Under the pieces are notes generated by a model. The model saw only the letters and a program-made list of their open reading frames with translations, was not told the origin of the DNA and did not search any database. Position numbers and translations under genes: made by a program. From Nocardiopsis xinjiangensis YIM 90004 (lineage in GTDB: Bacteria > Actinomycetota > Actinomycetes > Streptosporangiales > Streptosporangiaceae), in the NCBI RefSeq assembly GCF_000341145.1, contig NZ_ANBE01000003.1, positions 213,028 through 276,153 of the forward strand: a stretch of DNA of 63,126 nucleotides, read 5' to 3'. This document shows positions 47,793-56,077 of the stretch, in pieces (position 1 is the first letter of the stretch; the number at the start of each line of letters is the position of its first letter).

Positions 47793-48409
47793 GCGCAGCG
47801 CTCCTGCCCCTCGTGGTCGCCGCGCCGTCGACGGCCGCGCGGTTCCTGGCGCTGGTGCTGTCCGTGGGTGTGGCGGGCGCACTGATGACCGGTGACCTGT
47901 CCAACATGTTCGTGTTCATCGAGGTCATACTGGTCCCCGCGTACGGGATACCGGCCGTGCTCGGTACGCTGCGCCGTCTGCGGTCCGGCCGCATCTACGT
48001 GACGGTCGGCCTTCTGACCTCGACGGTCTTCCTCGCCGGTGTGGCGCTGGTCTACGGGGCCGCCGGCACGGTGAACCCGGGCCGGTTGGCCGGGGAGTGG
48101 ATCATCGCGGTGATCGCGGTGGCCGTCGGCCTCATCACCCTGATGTCGATGCTCACGCTCTGGGGCAGCGTCTTCTGGAGCGAGGAACCCGAGGTCGAGC
48201 GTCCCGTGAACGAGTCGCACTGCGAGGAGGGCTCCACCGCGGTGCTTGTCCGCCCCAGGGTCCCCACGGCGATGCTGGTGCCCTGTGTGGTGTCGGCCGC
48301 CACGGCCCTGGGCATCGGCCTGGGCGCGGCCCTCCCACTGGACCTGAGTTCCACGGTGGCCGCGAACCTCCTGGAAACGTCCACCTACGTCGAGGCGGTG
48401 CTCGGATGA
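47789..48409 (+). CDS. mrpD: Internally deleted Mrp subunit D (operon 2), 206 of ~505 aa
   Basis: Start, stop and four-base overlaps are normal, but two in-frame segments are missing relative to the 505-aa paralogue. After MSAALLPLVVAAPST the sequence jumps to LALVLSVGVAGALMTGD (paralogue residues ~17-108 lost). After YGAAGTVNPGRLAGE it jumps to WIIAVIAVAVGLITLMSML (residues ~195-400 lost). Glu in FVFIEVILVPAYG remains, but the lysines at paralogue positions 215, 246 and 332, needed for proton transfer, are gone. The frame is still open and conserved at both junctions. It is either a non-functional relic or a structural stub; operon 1 MrpD might substitute. Confidence 0.85.
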   Translation: MSAALLPLVVAAPSTAARFLALVLSVGVAGALMTGDLSNMFVFIEVILVPAYGIPAVLGTLRRLRSGRIYVTVGLLTSTVFLAGVALVYGAAGTVNPGRLAGEWIIAVIAVAVGLITLMSMLTLWGSVFWSEEPEVERPVNESHCEEGSTAVLVRPRVPTAMLVPCVVSAATALGIGLGAALPLDLSSTVAANLLETSTYVEAVLG

Positions 48410-48807
48410 CGGTCAAGAGCGTCCTGAACTGGATCCTGGGCATCCTCTGGATTCCCGTCTACCTGGCCTACGACCTGCTCACCGGGTCACTGCGCGTGGG
48501 GTGGGAGATCCTCACCCCCGGAAGCCGGATCTCGGCGGCCTTCGTGGAGGTGCCGCTGCGGTGCCGCACCGACTTCGAGGTCTCGACGCTGGCCAACCTG
48601 GTCTCGCTCACACCGGGCTCCCTGACCGTGGCGGCCCGGCAGGACCCGGCCACGGTGTGGGTGTACTCGATGTACACCCACAGCCACGGTTCGACCGTGC
48701 GTTACGTACACGCCATGGAGGACCGGCTGCTGCGGGCGACCCGGCCCGCGGGGAAGCCGCCCCGAGCGGAGGACCTGGAACGGGACGAAGGGGGACAACG
48801 CCTATGA
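48406..48807 (+). CDS. mrpE: Mrp antiporter subunit E (operon 2)
   Basis: This 133-aa paralogue has WILGILWIPVYLAYDLLTGS in the membrane, then FVEVPLRCRTDFEVSTLANL and SLTPGSLTVAARQDPATVW. It ends HAMEDRLLRATRP plus an acidic tail. It is complete, in contrast to the preceding mrpD. Confidence 0.9.
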   Translation: MTVKSVLNWILGILWIPVYLAYDLLTGSLRVGWEILTPGSRISAAFVEVPLRCRTDFEVSTLANLVSLTPGSLTVAARQDPATVWVYSMYTHSHGSTVRYVHAMEDRLLRATRPAGKPPRAEDLERDEGGQRL

Positions 48808-49061
48808 GCATCATCGACATCGCCCTGGCGGCAGTGGTGGTCTCCATGATCATCGCGACCTTCCGGGTCCTGCGCGGCCCGACCGGGGCCGACAGGGGAA
48901 CCGGCTCGGACATGGTCTTCTACGGGTTCGTGCTCCTGGTCGCGATCCTCGGTATCCGTCTGGAGACCGTACTGCTGGTGGACATCGTGGTGGTCTGCAC
49001 CCTCGTGGGTTTCCTCGCCGCGATCTCCCTGGCCCGTCTGACCGCAGGAGGGAAACGATGA
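48804..49061 (+). CDS. mrpF: Mrp antiporter subunit F (operon 2)
   Basis: This 85-aa subunit has three helices with the RVLRGPTGADRGTGSDM loop and the C-terminus LARLTAGGKR. It has the same length and overlaps as operon 1 mrpF. Confidence 0.92.
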   Translation: MSIIDIALAAVVVSMIIATFRVLRGPTGADRGTGSDMVFYGFVLLVAILGIRLETVLLVDIVVVCTLVGFLAAISLARLTAGGKR

Positions 49062-49441
49062 CCCTCACCGAGATCATCGGCGACCTGCTCGTACTCGCCG
49101 GTGCCCTGGCCTTCCTGGTCGGCGCGATCGGATTGCTGCGGCTTCCGGACCTGTACTCGCGCCTGAACGGTGTGACGATCTCCGGTGCGTTCGGCCCGGC
49201 CCTGATCCTCATCGGGCTGCTGTTGCAGCAACCGTCGCTCGGCAACGCGCTCAAGGTCGGCCTGGCCCTGGTGATCCAGTTGGCCACGAGTGCCGTGGGC
49301 GGATCGGCCATGGCCCGCGCGGGGTACCTGACCGGAGCCCCGCAGGCGGAGGAGACCCGCTTCGACGACCTGGTCGTGGAGCTCGACGAACAGGCAGGGC
49401 AGGAGCACCCGGGCTACTCCCGGCCCGACGGCGACCTCTGA
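49058..49441 (+). CDS. mrpG: Mrp antiporter subunit G (operon 2)
   Basis: This 127-aa subunit has the signature IGLLRLPDLYSRLNGVTISG and GGSAMARAGYLTGA. Its C-terminal tail is acidic and differs from the paralogue. It is the last gene of operon 2 and is followed by a strong hairpin. Confidence 0.92.
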   Translation: MTLTEIIGDLLVLAGALAFLVGAIGLLRLPDLYSRLNGVTISGAFGPALILIGLLLQQPSLGNALKVGLALVIQLATSAVGGSAMARAGYLTGAPQAEETRFDDLVVELDEQAGQEHPGYSRPDGDL

Positions 49442-49452
49442 GGCGACGGGAA

Positions 49453-49490
49453 CGCGGCGCCGCCGGACCCATCCGTCCGGCGGCGCCGCG
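49453..49490. terminator. Bidirectional terminator between mrp operon 2 and the DASS transporter
   Basis: A perfect 16-bp stem (CGCGGCGCCGCCGGAC with its complement) has a 6-base loop and lies between convergent genes. There is no long T run, but this type of GC-rich hairpin commonly ends actinomycete transcripts. Confidence 0.85.
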
Positions 49491-49510
49491 TCGTGCTCGC
49501 GTGCCGTTCG

Positions 49511-51073
49511 TCAGAGGCTCACGCCGAGGGCCCAACCGACGAGACCGTACATGGTGCCCAGGATCAGGAACAGCGCGATCAGGTTGAGCCAGATACCGCC
49601 CTTGAGCATCTGTCCGATGTTGACGTACCCGGAGCCGAAGGCGATCGCGTTGGGCGGGGTGGCGACCGGGAGCATGAAGGCCATGGTGGCGGCCAGCACC
49701 GCGGGGAGGATGAGCACGAGGACGTCGACGTCCATACCGACGGCGACGCCGCCCAGGATGGGCAGGAACGTGGCCGCGGTGGCGGTATTGCTGGTGAGCT
49801 CGGTCAGGACCAGGACCAGCCCCGCGACGGCGAGGACGAGCACCCATGTGGGCACGCCGGCGAGCACGGAGACCTGGCCGCCGATCCACTCGCTCAGGCC
49901 GGTCTCGGTGAACTGGGCGGAGAGGGCCAGCCCACCGCCGAAGAGCAGGAGGATGCCCCAGGGCAGTTTGACGGCGGTGTCCCAGTCGAGGATCCGGGTG
50001 TGGCGGTCCACCGGGATGAGGAAGAGGGCCACGGCCACGTACATGGCCACGACGGCGTCCTCGATACCGGCCAGCCACGGCAGTGCGCCGCCGATCAGCT
50101 CGGTGTCGGCCAGCATCGGGATGAAGATCCAGGAGAAGGCCGCGACGGCGAACACCATCAGCACGAGCTTCTCGCCGCGCCCCATCCGGCCCATCTTCTG
50201 CAGTTCGCCGTGGATCAGTTCCTGTGCGCCCTCGACCTTCTTGACCTCGGGGCGGAAGCAGAACTTGACCAGAACGAACCAGGCGATGAACAGGAACACG
50301 GCCGCCAGCGGGGCGCCGACCAGCATCCACTGGCCGAACCCGATGGACATGCCGTGGACGTCGTTGAGATAACCCACCATGAGCACGTTCGGCGGGGTCC
50401 CGATGAGGGTGGCCACCGAGCCGATGGAAGCCGAATAGGCGATACCGAGCATCAGGGCGGTCGCGAATTTGACGTCGGTGCGGCCGTTGCGGAACTGCGC
50501 GATGACGGTGATCACCGACAGGCCGACGGGCAGCATCATCACGGCGGTCGCGGTGTTGCTGACCCACATCGAGATGAAACCGGTGGCGATCATGAAACCG
50601 CCGACCAGGCCCGCCGTGTTGGAACCGACCTTGGACACGATCGTCAGGGCGATGCGCTTGTGGAGGTTCCATTTCTGCATCGCGAGGGCGAGCATGAACC
50701 CGCCCATGAACAGGAAGATGGTGTCGGAGCCGTAGGAGGGTGCGACATCACCCACGGCAACACCGTCGAGCAGGACCGGGAAGAGCACCAACGGCAACAG
50801 CGAGGTCGCCGGGATCGGGATGGCTTCGGTGGCCCACCAGACCGCGATCCACGCCGTGACGGCCGCGACCGCCGAACCATTGGCGGAAAGAGTGGTCTCC
50901 CCGTCTCCGAGCTCCATGGGCATCTCGGGCAGAAGGGCGTACACGATCACGGCCAGCAGCGGCCCGAGAACGAGCCCGATCAGCTTCGACCGGGGCCAAC
51001 CGCCGCTGCTCGGCTGCCCCTCCTGTGTGGACGATGATGCCTCCGGCACCTCGGCCCGGGTCTGGGTCGCCAT
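49511..51073 (-). CDS. DASS/SLC13-family sodium-coupled anion (dicarboxylate) transporter
   Basis: This 520-aa membrane protein has the two substrate-binding SNT hairpins of the VcINDY fold, VSNTATAVMMLP and LTSNTATAATFLP, each followed by a Pro-Pro-Asn hairpin (GTPPNVLMVGYL, ATPPNAIAFGSG). The N-terminus (~30 residues) is polar. Members import C4-dicarboxylates, citrate or related anions with Na+. The ATG at 51073 follows CAGGAGGCTTC. An orphan TAXI binding protein starts divergently 258 bp away. Confidence 0.9.
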   Translation of the reverse strand: MATQTRAEVPEASSSTQEGQPSSGGWPRSKLIGLVLGPLLAVIVYALLPEMPMELGDGETTLSANGSAVAAVTAWIAVWWATEAIPIPATSLLPLVLFPVLLDGVAVGDVAPSYGSDTIFLFMGGFMLALAMQKWNLHKRIALTIVSKVGSNTAGLVGGFMIATGFISMWVSNTATAVMMLPVGLSVITVIAQFRNGRTDVKFATALMLGIAYSASIGSVATLIGTPPNVLMVGYLNDVHGMSIGFGQWMLVGAPLAAVFLFIAWFVLVKFCFRPEVKKVEGAQELIHGELQKMGRMGRGEKLVLMVFAVAAFSWIFIPMLADTELIGGALPWLAGIEDAVVAMYVAVALFLIPVDRHTRILDWDTAVKLPWGILLLFGGGLALSAQFTETGLSEWIGGQVSVLAGVPTWVLVLAVAGLVLVLTELTSNTATAATFLPILGGVAVGMDVDVLVLILPAVLAATMAFMLPVATPPNAIAFGSGYVNIGQMLKGGIWLNLIALFLILGTMYGLVGWALGVSL

Positions 51074-51331
51074 GAAGCCTCCTGTCACGGGGGAGCTCGC
51101 GGGACTCCCCTGCTGCGGCCCGAGTGGAACCATCGGTTTCCCGGCGGTTTCCTTCGAGTTACCTCTTTCTGACCCTGTGATCCTGGTTACTGGGTGATGA
51201 TGTGTGCAACGCAACTGCAGAAGACTTGGGATTCCCCTGACATAGCGCCACGCATGGTGAGTGATCTGGGACACCTCGTGACACCGGACGCACCGGTGAG
51301 CTGCCCCGGGGACCGTGCCTAAGCTGCAGCT

Positions 51332-52279
51332 ATGCACCTGAGTGGACCGACCCGCCGTGACGCGCTCCTGACCCTCGCCGGTTGTGCCGCCGCCGTCGGG
51401 GTGAGCGGATGCACACGCGAGCCGGCCTCGGGTATCGACGAGTTGGTCGTGGCCACCGGCCCGCCCGGCGCGGTCTACCGGGAGATCGGGGCACGGATCG
51501 CGATGCTGCTCGACGACGAACTCGACGGAACCGAGGTCGTCCCGGTCGAGACCGGCGCCTCGCACGACAACCTGGTGCTGTTGGAGGACTCGGAGGCGCA
51601 TCTGGGGCTGGCCAATATCGACTCGGTGCTCTCCACCGGGGTGGCCGAGGGCAACGGCATCAGCGCAGTCGGACGCCTCTACGACAGCTTCGTGCACTTG
51701 GTCGTCATGGGCGACTCCCCGGTGCGCTCCGTCGAGGACCTGTCGGGGCGGCCGGTCTCGATCGGCGAGATCAACTCCGGAACCGAGTTCACGGTCGGGC
51801 AGATCCTCGACGAGACCGGGATCGACGCCGACACCGTGCGGCTGGACCAGGCCTCCTCGGCCCAGGCGCTCGCCGCCGGTGAGATCGACGCGATGTTCTC
51901 CCTGACCGGACTGCCCACCCCCGCCATCGCGGGCCTCGCCGAGGACCACGAGGTGCGGTTGATCGACCTGTCCGGGACCGCCCGTCTCATGGCTGGGCTC
52001 TACCCGGACACCTACTTGCCCGCGAACATCCCCGCCACCACCTACGTCGGCCTCCCGGCCTGCCCCACGGTGTCCATCCCCAACCTGCTGCTGTGCCGCG
52101 CCGACCTGCCCGACCCGCTCGTCTCCCGGATCACCGATTCCTTGTACCGCGGCGCGGACGCGCTCGCCGAGCAGCGGCCCGAAGCCGCGCAGATCAACGT
52201 GCGCACAGGGATCTCCACCGGTGCCGTTCCCCTGCACCCCGGCGCGGCCGAGTGGTACCGCGAGGACAAACCGGCCTGA
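51332..52279 (+). CDS. TAXI-family TRAP solute-binding lipoprotein, orphan
   Basis: This 315-aa protein has twin Arg near the N-terminus (GPTRRDALLTLAGCAAA) and a lipobox VGVSGC, so it is exported and lipid-anchored. The TAXI fold shows VVATGPPGAVYREIGARIAM, then LVVMGDSPVRSVEDLSGRPV and ISTGAVPLHPGAAEWYRE. TAXI proteins bind small organic acids for TRAP transporters, but no TRAP membrane subunit is in the window. It could feed an unlinked transporter or act as a sensor input for the two-component system nearby. The sequence immediately downstream is convergent. Confidence 0.88.
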   Translation: MHLSGPTRRDALLTLAGCAAAVGVSGCTREPASGIDELVVATGPPGAVYREIGARIAMLLDDELDGTEVVPVETGASHDNLVLLEDSEAHLGLANIDSVLSTGVAEGNGISAVGRLYDSFVHLVVMGDSPVRSVEDLSGRPVSIGEINSGTEFTVGQILDETGIDADTVRLDQASSAQALAAGEIDAMFSLTGLPTPAIAGLAEDHEVRLIDLSGTARLMAGLYPDTYLPANIPATTYVGLPACPTVSIPNLLLCRADLPDPLVSRITDSLYRGADALAEQRPEAAQINVRTGISTGAVPLHPGAAEWYREDKPA

Positions 52280-52313
52280 GACCGGCCGCGAACGGCCGGA
52301 AGGGCCGCCGTGG

Positions 52314-53177
52314 TCAGTACACCCAGGGCCGGCGCAGTCCGAGACGGCCTCGGGTGGCGAGGGCGAGCACCGCCCCGATGACGAGGACGAAGGTGACCTC
52401 GAGCGCTCCGGCCGGGTCTCCCACGACCGCCACCTTCAGCCCTGCCAGGACGTTGATCGCGGCGTGGGCGAGGACCGCGGCGAGGACACCGCCACGGGCG
52501 GAGTTGAAGACGTGCCCGAGGACGAAGGTGAGGCCGACGCAGAGCAGGGTGTAGGCGGGAAAGGACATCTCCGACTGCACGGTGCCGTCCAAGGCGAACA
52601 AGGGGGCGTGCCACACCGCCCAGACCATGCCGAGGACCAGGTTCGCCGCCAGCGGCGGGAGCGCGCCCTGGAGCCGGGGCTGCGCGAACCCACGCCATCC
52701 CAGTTCCTCATTGCCGCCACCGGCCAGTGCGATGGCCAGGAACTGGACGGGCACGGTCATCAGTGCCGCGTTCAGGACATCCCGGTCCGGCGTCACGTTG
52801 CCCGTGTACACGGGCAACGCCGCGGAGGCCGCGATGGCCAGGAGGGCGAGGGCCGCGATCAGGTAGGGCACGGGACCGCCACGGCGCCCGATCGAGTACC
52901 GCCGGAAGAGGGAACGGGTCCCGGCCCAGCCCTGCGTGGCGGCGGTGACCGCGATCGCGGCGGCCATCGGACCGAACCCGCCGAGGACGACGAACGGCAT
53001 GGGGTCGTCCGCGGGGATCAGATGGGGGCCGGCCCACCACGCGGTCCAGGAGAAGGCGAAGGCGATCCCGAGGAACGCGGTGAGGCCGTGGGGGGCGGCG
53101 GCCGTCGTGCGCGAGGGGTCCGAAGCCGCCGGGAGGGAGGAGGTGTGCGGTTGTTCGGTGGAGGTTTCGTTGATCAT
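52314..53177 (-). CDS. CPBP-family intramembrane glutamic endopeptidase (Abi/CAAX-like)
   Basis: This protein of about 287 aa has eight helices. The catalytic motifs of the CPBP family are present: NEELGWRGFAQPRLQ (EExxxR type), VWAVWHAPLFAL, and VLAHAAINVLAGL. Related membrane peptidases process prenylated or secreted peptides and are linked to bacteriocin immunity. The start is ATG 53177 or ATG 53189; neither has a ribosome site, so the message may be leaderless. It is divergent from a TetR gene, whose probable operators cover this start. Confidence 0.85.
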   Translation of the reverse strand: MINETSTEQPHTSSLPAASDPSRTTAAAPHGLTAFLGIAFAFSWTAWWAGPHLIPADDPMPFVVLGGFGPMAAAIAVTAATQGWAGTRSLFRRYSIGRRGGPVPYLIAALALLAIAASAALPVYTGNVTPDRDVLNAALMTVPVQFLAIALAGGGNEELGWRGFAQPRLQGALPPLAANLVLGMVWAVWHAPLFALDGTVQSEMSFPAYTLLCVGLTFVLGHVFNSARGGVLAAVLAHAAINVLAGLKVAVVGDPAGALEVTFVLVIGAVLALATRGRLGLRRPWVY

Positions 53178-53211
53178 GAGTATCAACATACACCGTTGGT
53201 GAGAATCCAAC
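53169..53211. promoter_or_regulatory. Twin TetR-type operators between CPBP and TetR genes
   Basis: Two inverted repeats of the same design lie 25 bp centre to centre: GTTGAT-N7-ATCAAC (53169-53187) and GTTGG-N7-CCAAC (53195-53211). The first covers the CPBP start codon. They fit a divergent, autoregulated TetR switch. Confidence 0.6.
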
Positions 53212-53226
53212 AACGTAGGACTACTT

Positions 53227-53928
53227 ATGCTGTCTAGCATGACTGACCCGGGATCCGACCAGCAGTTCGACAGCGTCTTCCACCGGCCGGAGCGCCGCCG
53301 CTCCCAGCCCTCCCTCAGCCGCGAACTCATCGTCGAGGCGACGATCGCCCTGCTCGACCGGGACGGGGCCCGAGCACTGACGATGCGCAAGGTCGCGACC
53401 GAGCTCGGTGTGCACGCGACGAGCCTGTACTGGTACGTCAAGAGGCGGGAGGACCTCGTCGACCTGGCCGTGGACGAGATCCTGGCCGAGGCCGCAGCGG
53501 AGCTCCCGGCCCCGGACGCGCCCCCGGAGACCGCGATCAAGGAGACCGCCCGTCGCTACTACGCGGCGCTGACCGCCCACACCTGGGCGGCGGAGTTCGC
53601 CGGCTCCAGGCCACTGATCGGCCCGAACGCGGTCACTCTGGGCAGGCGGATCGTCGACGCGATCCACGGTCTCGGCGGAGACGAGGAACAGCAGGCCGTC
53701 GCGATCCGTGCGGTGTCGAACCAGATCATCGGCGCAGCCACGTCCACTGTCGCCATGCGGAACACGAAGACGCACGCCTCGCGCGAGCACGAGCGTGCGG
53801 TCGCCACCGCCGTCTCCGAACCGGACGCGCGTGCCATGAAGCACACCTACTTCGACCAGGTCCTCGATCTGGTCGTCGAGGGGATCGGCGCACGACACGC
53901 CACCCAGGAGGAGCGGCCACGGGGCTGA
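53227..53928 (+). CDS. TetR-family regulator (TetR_C type)
   Basis: This 233-aa protein has a helix-turn-helix at residues ~30-75: LSRELIVEATIALLDRDGAR, then KVATELGVHATSLYWYVKRR, the sequence style of TetR/ActR-like regulators. The C-terminal ligand domain contains GSRPLIGPNAVTLGRRIVDA. ATG 53239 is an alternative start. It probably represses the divergent CPBP protease gene and itself through the two palindromes in the 50-bp gap. Confidence 0.88.
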   Translation: MLSSMTDPGSDQQFDSVFHRPERRRSQPSLSRELIVEATIALLDRDGARALTMRKVATELGVHATSLYWYVKRREDLVDLAVDEILAEAAAELPAPDAPPETAIKETARRYYAALTAHTWAAEFAGSRPLIGPNAVTLGRRIVDAIHGLGGDEEQQAVAIRAVSNQIIGAATSTVAMRNTKTHASREHERAVATAVSEPDARAMKHTYFDQVLDLVVEGIGARHATQEERPRG

Positions 53929-53957
53929 ACGGGCCCACACCCGCACAGCGCTCTCCC

Positions 53958-55343
53958 TCAGGCGGGCGGGAGTTCGATGAGGACGCCGAGGCCGGGACGG
54001 TCGCCCTCGCCGATGCCGTCGGTGAGGGTGAGGCGACCGCCGCTGTCGCGCACGAGGTCGGCGACGATGGCCAGGCCCAGACCCGTGCCCTCGGTGTTCT
54101 GGTGGCGGGAGGAGCGCCAGAACCGGTGGAGTGCGGACTCGTGCTCGTCCTCGGGCAGGCCCTGGCCGTCGTCGAGCACCCACAGGTGCACAGGGTCGCC
54201 CTCGCGGGCGCGCACCACGATCCGGGTGCCGCCCGAAAGACGGGTCGCGTTGCTGACCAGCTCGTCGAGGATGCTGCCGAGGCCGCCCGCGGGCGCGAGC
54301 GCGCGGAGGCCGTCGGGGACGTCGGTGTCGACCTCGATGCCGCGCGAGTCGCCCAGCGCGCGCCAGCGTTCGACGCGGGTGCACAGGACCTCTGGCACGT
54401 CCACGGGTTCGGAACCGGTGATGCTCTCCAGCCGGGTCGCGGCCAGCAGCGAGTTGAGCATGCGGTGCATGGCGGTGGTCTCGTCCACGGCGATCGCGTG
54501 GGCCTCGCGGGCCTCCTCGGTGCGCAGGTGCGGTGCGAGGTTCTCCACCGCCAGGCGCAGGCTCGCCAGCGGGTTCCGCAGCTGGTGCGAGGCCTCGGAG
54601 ACGAACGCGCGCTGGCGTTCGAGGGCACCCCGGACCACCGAGACCATCGTGTTGAAGGAGTAGGTGAGGTCGCGCAGCTCCGGTGGTCCGCGTTCGGCGT
54701 CCACGCTCACTTCCAGGTCGCCGGCGGAGACCGACTCGGTTGCCTCGTCCAGGCGCCGGATCGGTCGCAGCACCCAACGGGACAGCGGCAGTGCCGCGGC
54801 CACGAGCAGTGCCAGCGGTACCAGCGCGGTCAGGGCGGTCCAGACCCAGGCCTCGAGCACTTCCGAACCGAGGCGGTCGGTGGGCGAGACCAGGACGACG
54901 GCACCGGCGACCTCGCTGTCGCGGCCGACGGGTTCGACGACGACGAGGGGCTCATCGGTCCACGGCCACACGGTGTTCGGGGGTGAAGGCCGTTCGCCGG
55001 CCAGGGCGGTGCGCACCTGTCCGTCCAGGGGCAGGGAGTCGAGCAGGCCGGCGAGTCCGTCGGTGTCCCGGGACCCGGTGACGATCCCACCGTCGGGTGC
55101 GACCACGATCACGGGGGTCTCGTACAGGTCGTGGTAGCGCTCGAGCTCCTGGTCGAGGGCGGTCAGACGTTCGGCGTCCAGGGCGCTCTGGGCCAGGGAG
55201 GCGAACCGTCCGGCATCGCCGGTGCGGTCGACGTAGGACTCCTGGGTGTACTGCTGGGCGATCATCGTGCCCAACGGCACCAGGACCGCCATGACCAGGA
55301 CGACGGCGGAGGGAACGAGGATGACGAGCAGGCGCCGCAGCAC
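53958..55343 (-). CDS. Sensor histidine kinase
   Basis: This 461-aa protein has a membrane helix at ~6-28, an extracytoplasmic sensor of about 130 residues, and a second helix around 165-190. A HAMP-like linker follows (LRPIRRLDEATESVSAGDLE). The H-box is RAFVSEASHQLRNPLASLRL with His at the phosphorylation site. ATP-binding boxes are LVSNATRLSGG, LDDGQGLPEDE and EGTGLGLAIVADLV. The gene starts 4 bases after the response regulator stop. The signal is unknown; nearby anion-transport genes suggest organic anions, but that is a guess. Confidence 0.9.
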   Translation of the reverse strand: MLRRLLVILVPSAVVLVMAVLVPLGTMIAQQYTQESYVDRTGDAGRFASLAQSALDAERLTALDQELERYHDLYETPVIVVAPDGGIVTGSRDTDGLAGLLDSLPLDGQVRTALAGERPSPPNTVWPWTDEPLVVVEPVGRDSEVAGAVVLVSPTDRLGSEVLEAWVWTALTALVPLALLVAAALPLSRWVLRPIRRLDEATESVSAGDLEVSVDAERGPPELRDLTYSFNTMVSVVRGALERQRAFVSEASHQLRNPLASLRLAVENLAPHLRTEEAREAHAIAVDETTAMHRMLNSLLAATRLESITGSEPVDVPEVLCTRVERWRALGDSRGIEVDTDVPDGLRALAPAGGLGSILDELVSNATRLSGGTRIVVRAREGDPVHLWVLDDGQGLPEDEHESALHRFWRSSRHQNTEGTGLGLAIVADLVRDSGGRLTLTDGIGEGDRPGLGVLIELPPA

Positions 55344-55346
55344 GGG

Positions 55347-56015
55347 TCAGGCCCCGTCGAGGACGTAACCGACGCCCCGCAGCGTGCGGATGCGCACCGA
55401 GTCGCCGAGTTTGCCGCGCAGCGACGCGACATGGGTGTCGAGGGTGCGCGAGGAGGCCTCCCATGCGGTGCCCCACACCTGGTCGAGAATCTGGTCGCGG
55501 GCCACGACCGAGGGTGAGCGTCCGGCGAGCAGGACCAGCAGGTCGAACTCCTTGCGGGTCAGGCGCACGGGCTCCCCGGCCACGGTCGCCTCCCGGGAAT
55601 CGGGGTGCACGACCACTTCGCCCACACGCACCGGCGGCTCGGCCTCCTCGGGTTCGGCGCGGGCGGGGCGGGTGCGGCGCAGGACGGCTTCGACGCGGGC
55701 CAGGAGTTCGGCCACCCCGAAGGGTTTGACCACGTAGTCGTCGGCGCCGGCACGCAGCCCCCGTACCCGGTCCCGTTCCTCCCCGCGCGCGGTGACGGCG
55801 ATGATCGCGGTCTGGGGGCGGTTGCGGAGCCGGCGCAGCAGATCGATGCCGTCGGCGTCGGGTAGCCCGAGGTCGAGCAGGACGACGTCGGCGGGCGGGG
55901 CGGTGAGGGCGCGTTCGGCGGTGGCCACCCGTTGAACGTCGAACGAGGCGGACCGCAGTGCGGTCACCAGCCCGCGTGCGACCCGGTCGTCGTCCTCCAC
56001 CACGAGAATGCGCAT
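55347..56015 (-). CDS. OmpR/PhoB-family response regulator
   Basis: This 222-aa protein has a receiver domain with acidic pocket VVEDDD, phospho-Asp in VVLLDLGLPDADG, and Lys in DYVVKPFG. The C-terminal winged helix has RLTRKEFDLLVLLAGR and RTLDTHVASLRGKLGD, ending RGVGYVLDGA. ATG 56015 gives the canonical MRILVVED start; ATG 56024 is in frame. It is followed by its kinase. The VMAP operon ends 63 bases upstream on the same strand, with a hairpin between. Confidence 0.92.
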   Translation of the reverse strand: MRILVVEDDDRVARGLVTALRSASFDVQRVATAERALTAPPADVVLLDLGLPDADGIDLLRRLRNRPQTAIIAVTARGEERDRVRGLRAGADDYVVKPFGVAELLARVEAVLRRTRPARAEPEEAEPPVRVGEVVVHPDSREATVAGEPVRLTRKEFDLLVLLAGRSPSVVARDQILDQVWGTAWEASSRTLDTHVASLRGKLGDSVRIRTLRGVGYVLDGA

Positions 56016-56042
56016 GAGCAGCATGGTAGGCAGACTCGGCGA

Positions 56043-56062
56043 CCTCCGGTGGACGCCGGAGG
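56043..56062 (-). terminator. Possible terminator behind the VMAP operon
   Basis: CCTCCGG-N6-CCGGAGG is a perfect 7-bp stem in the short gap between the Trypco1 gene and the response regulator. No T run follows, so it may be weak and allow read-through. Confidence 0.4.
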
Positions 56063-56077
56063 GGGTGGCGGGTGGTC

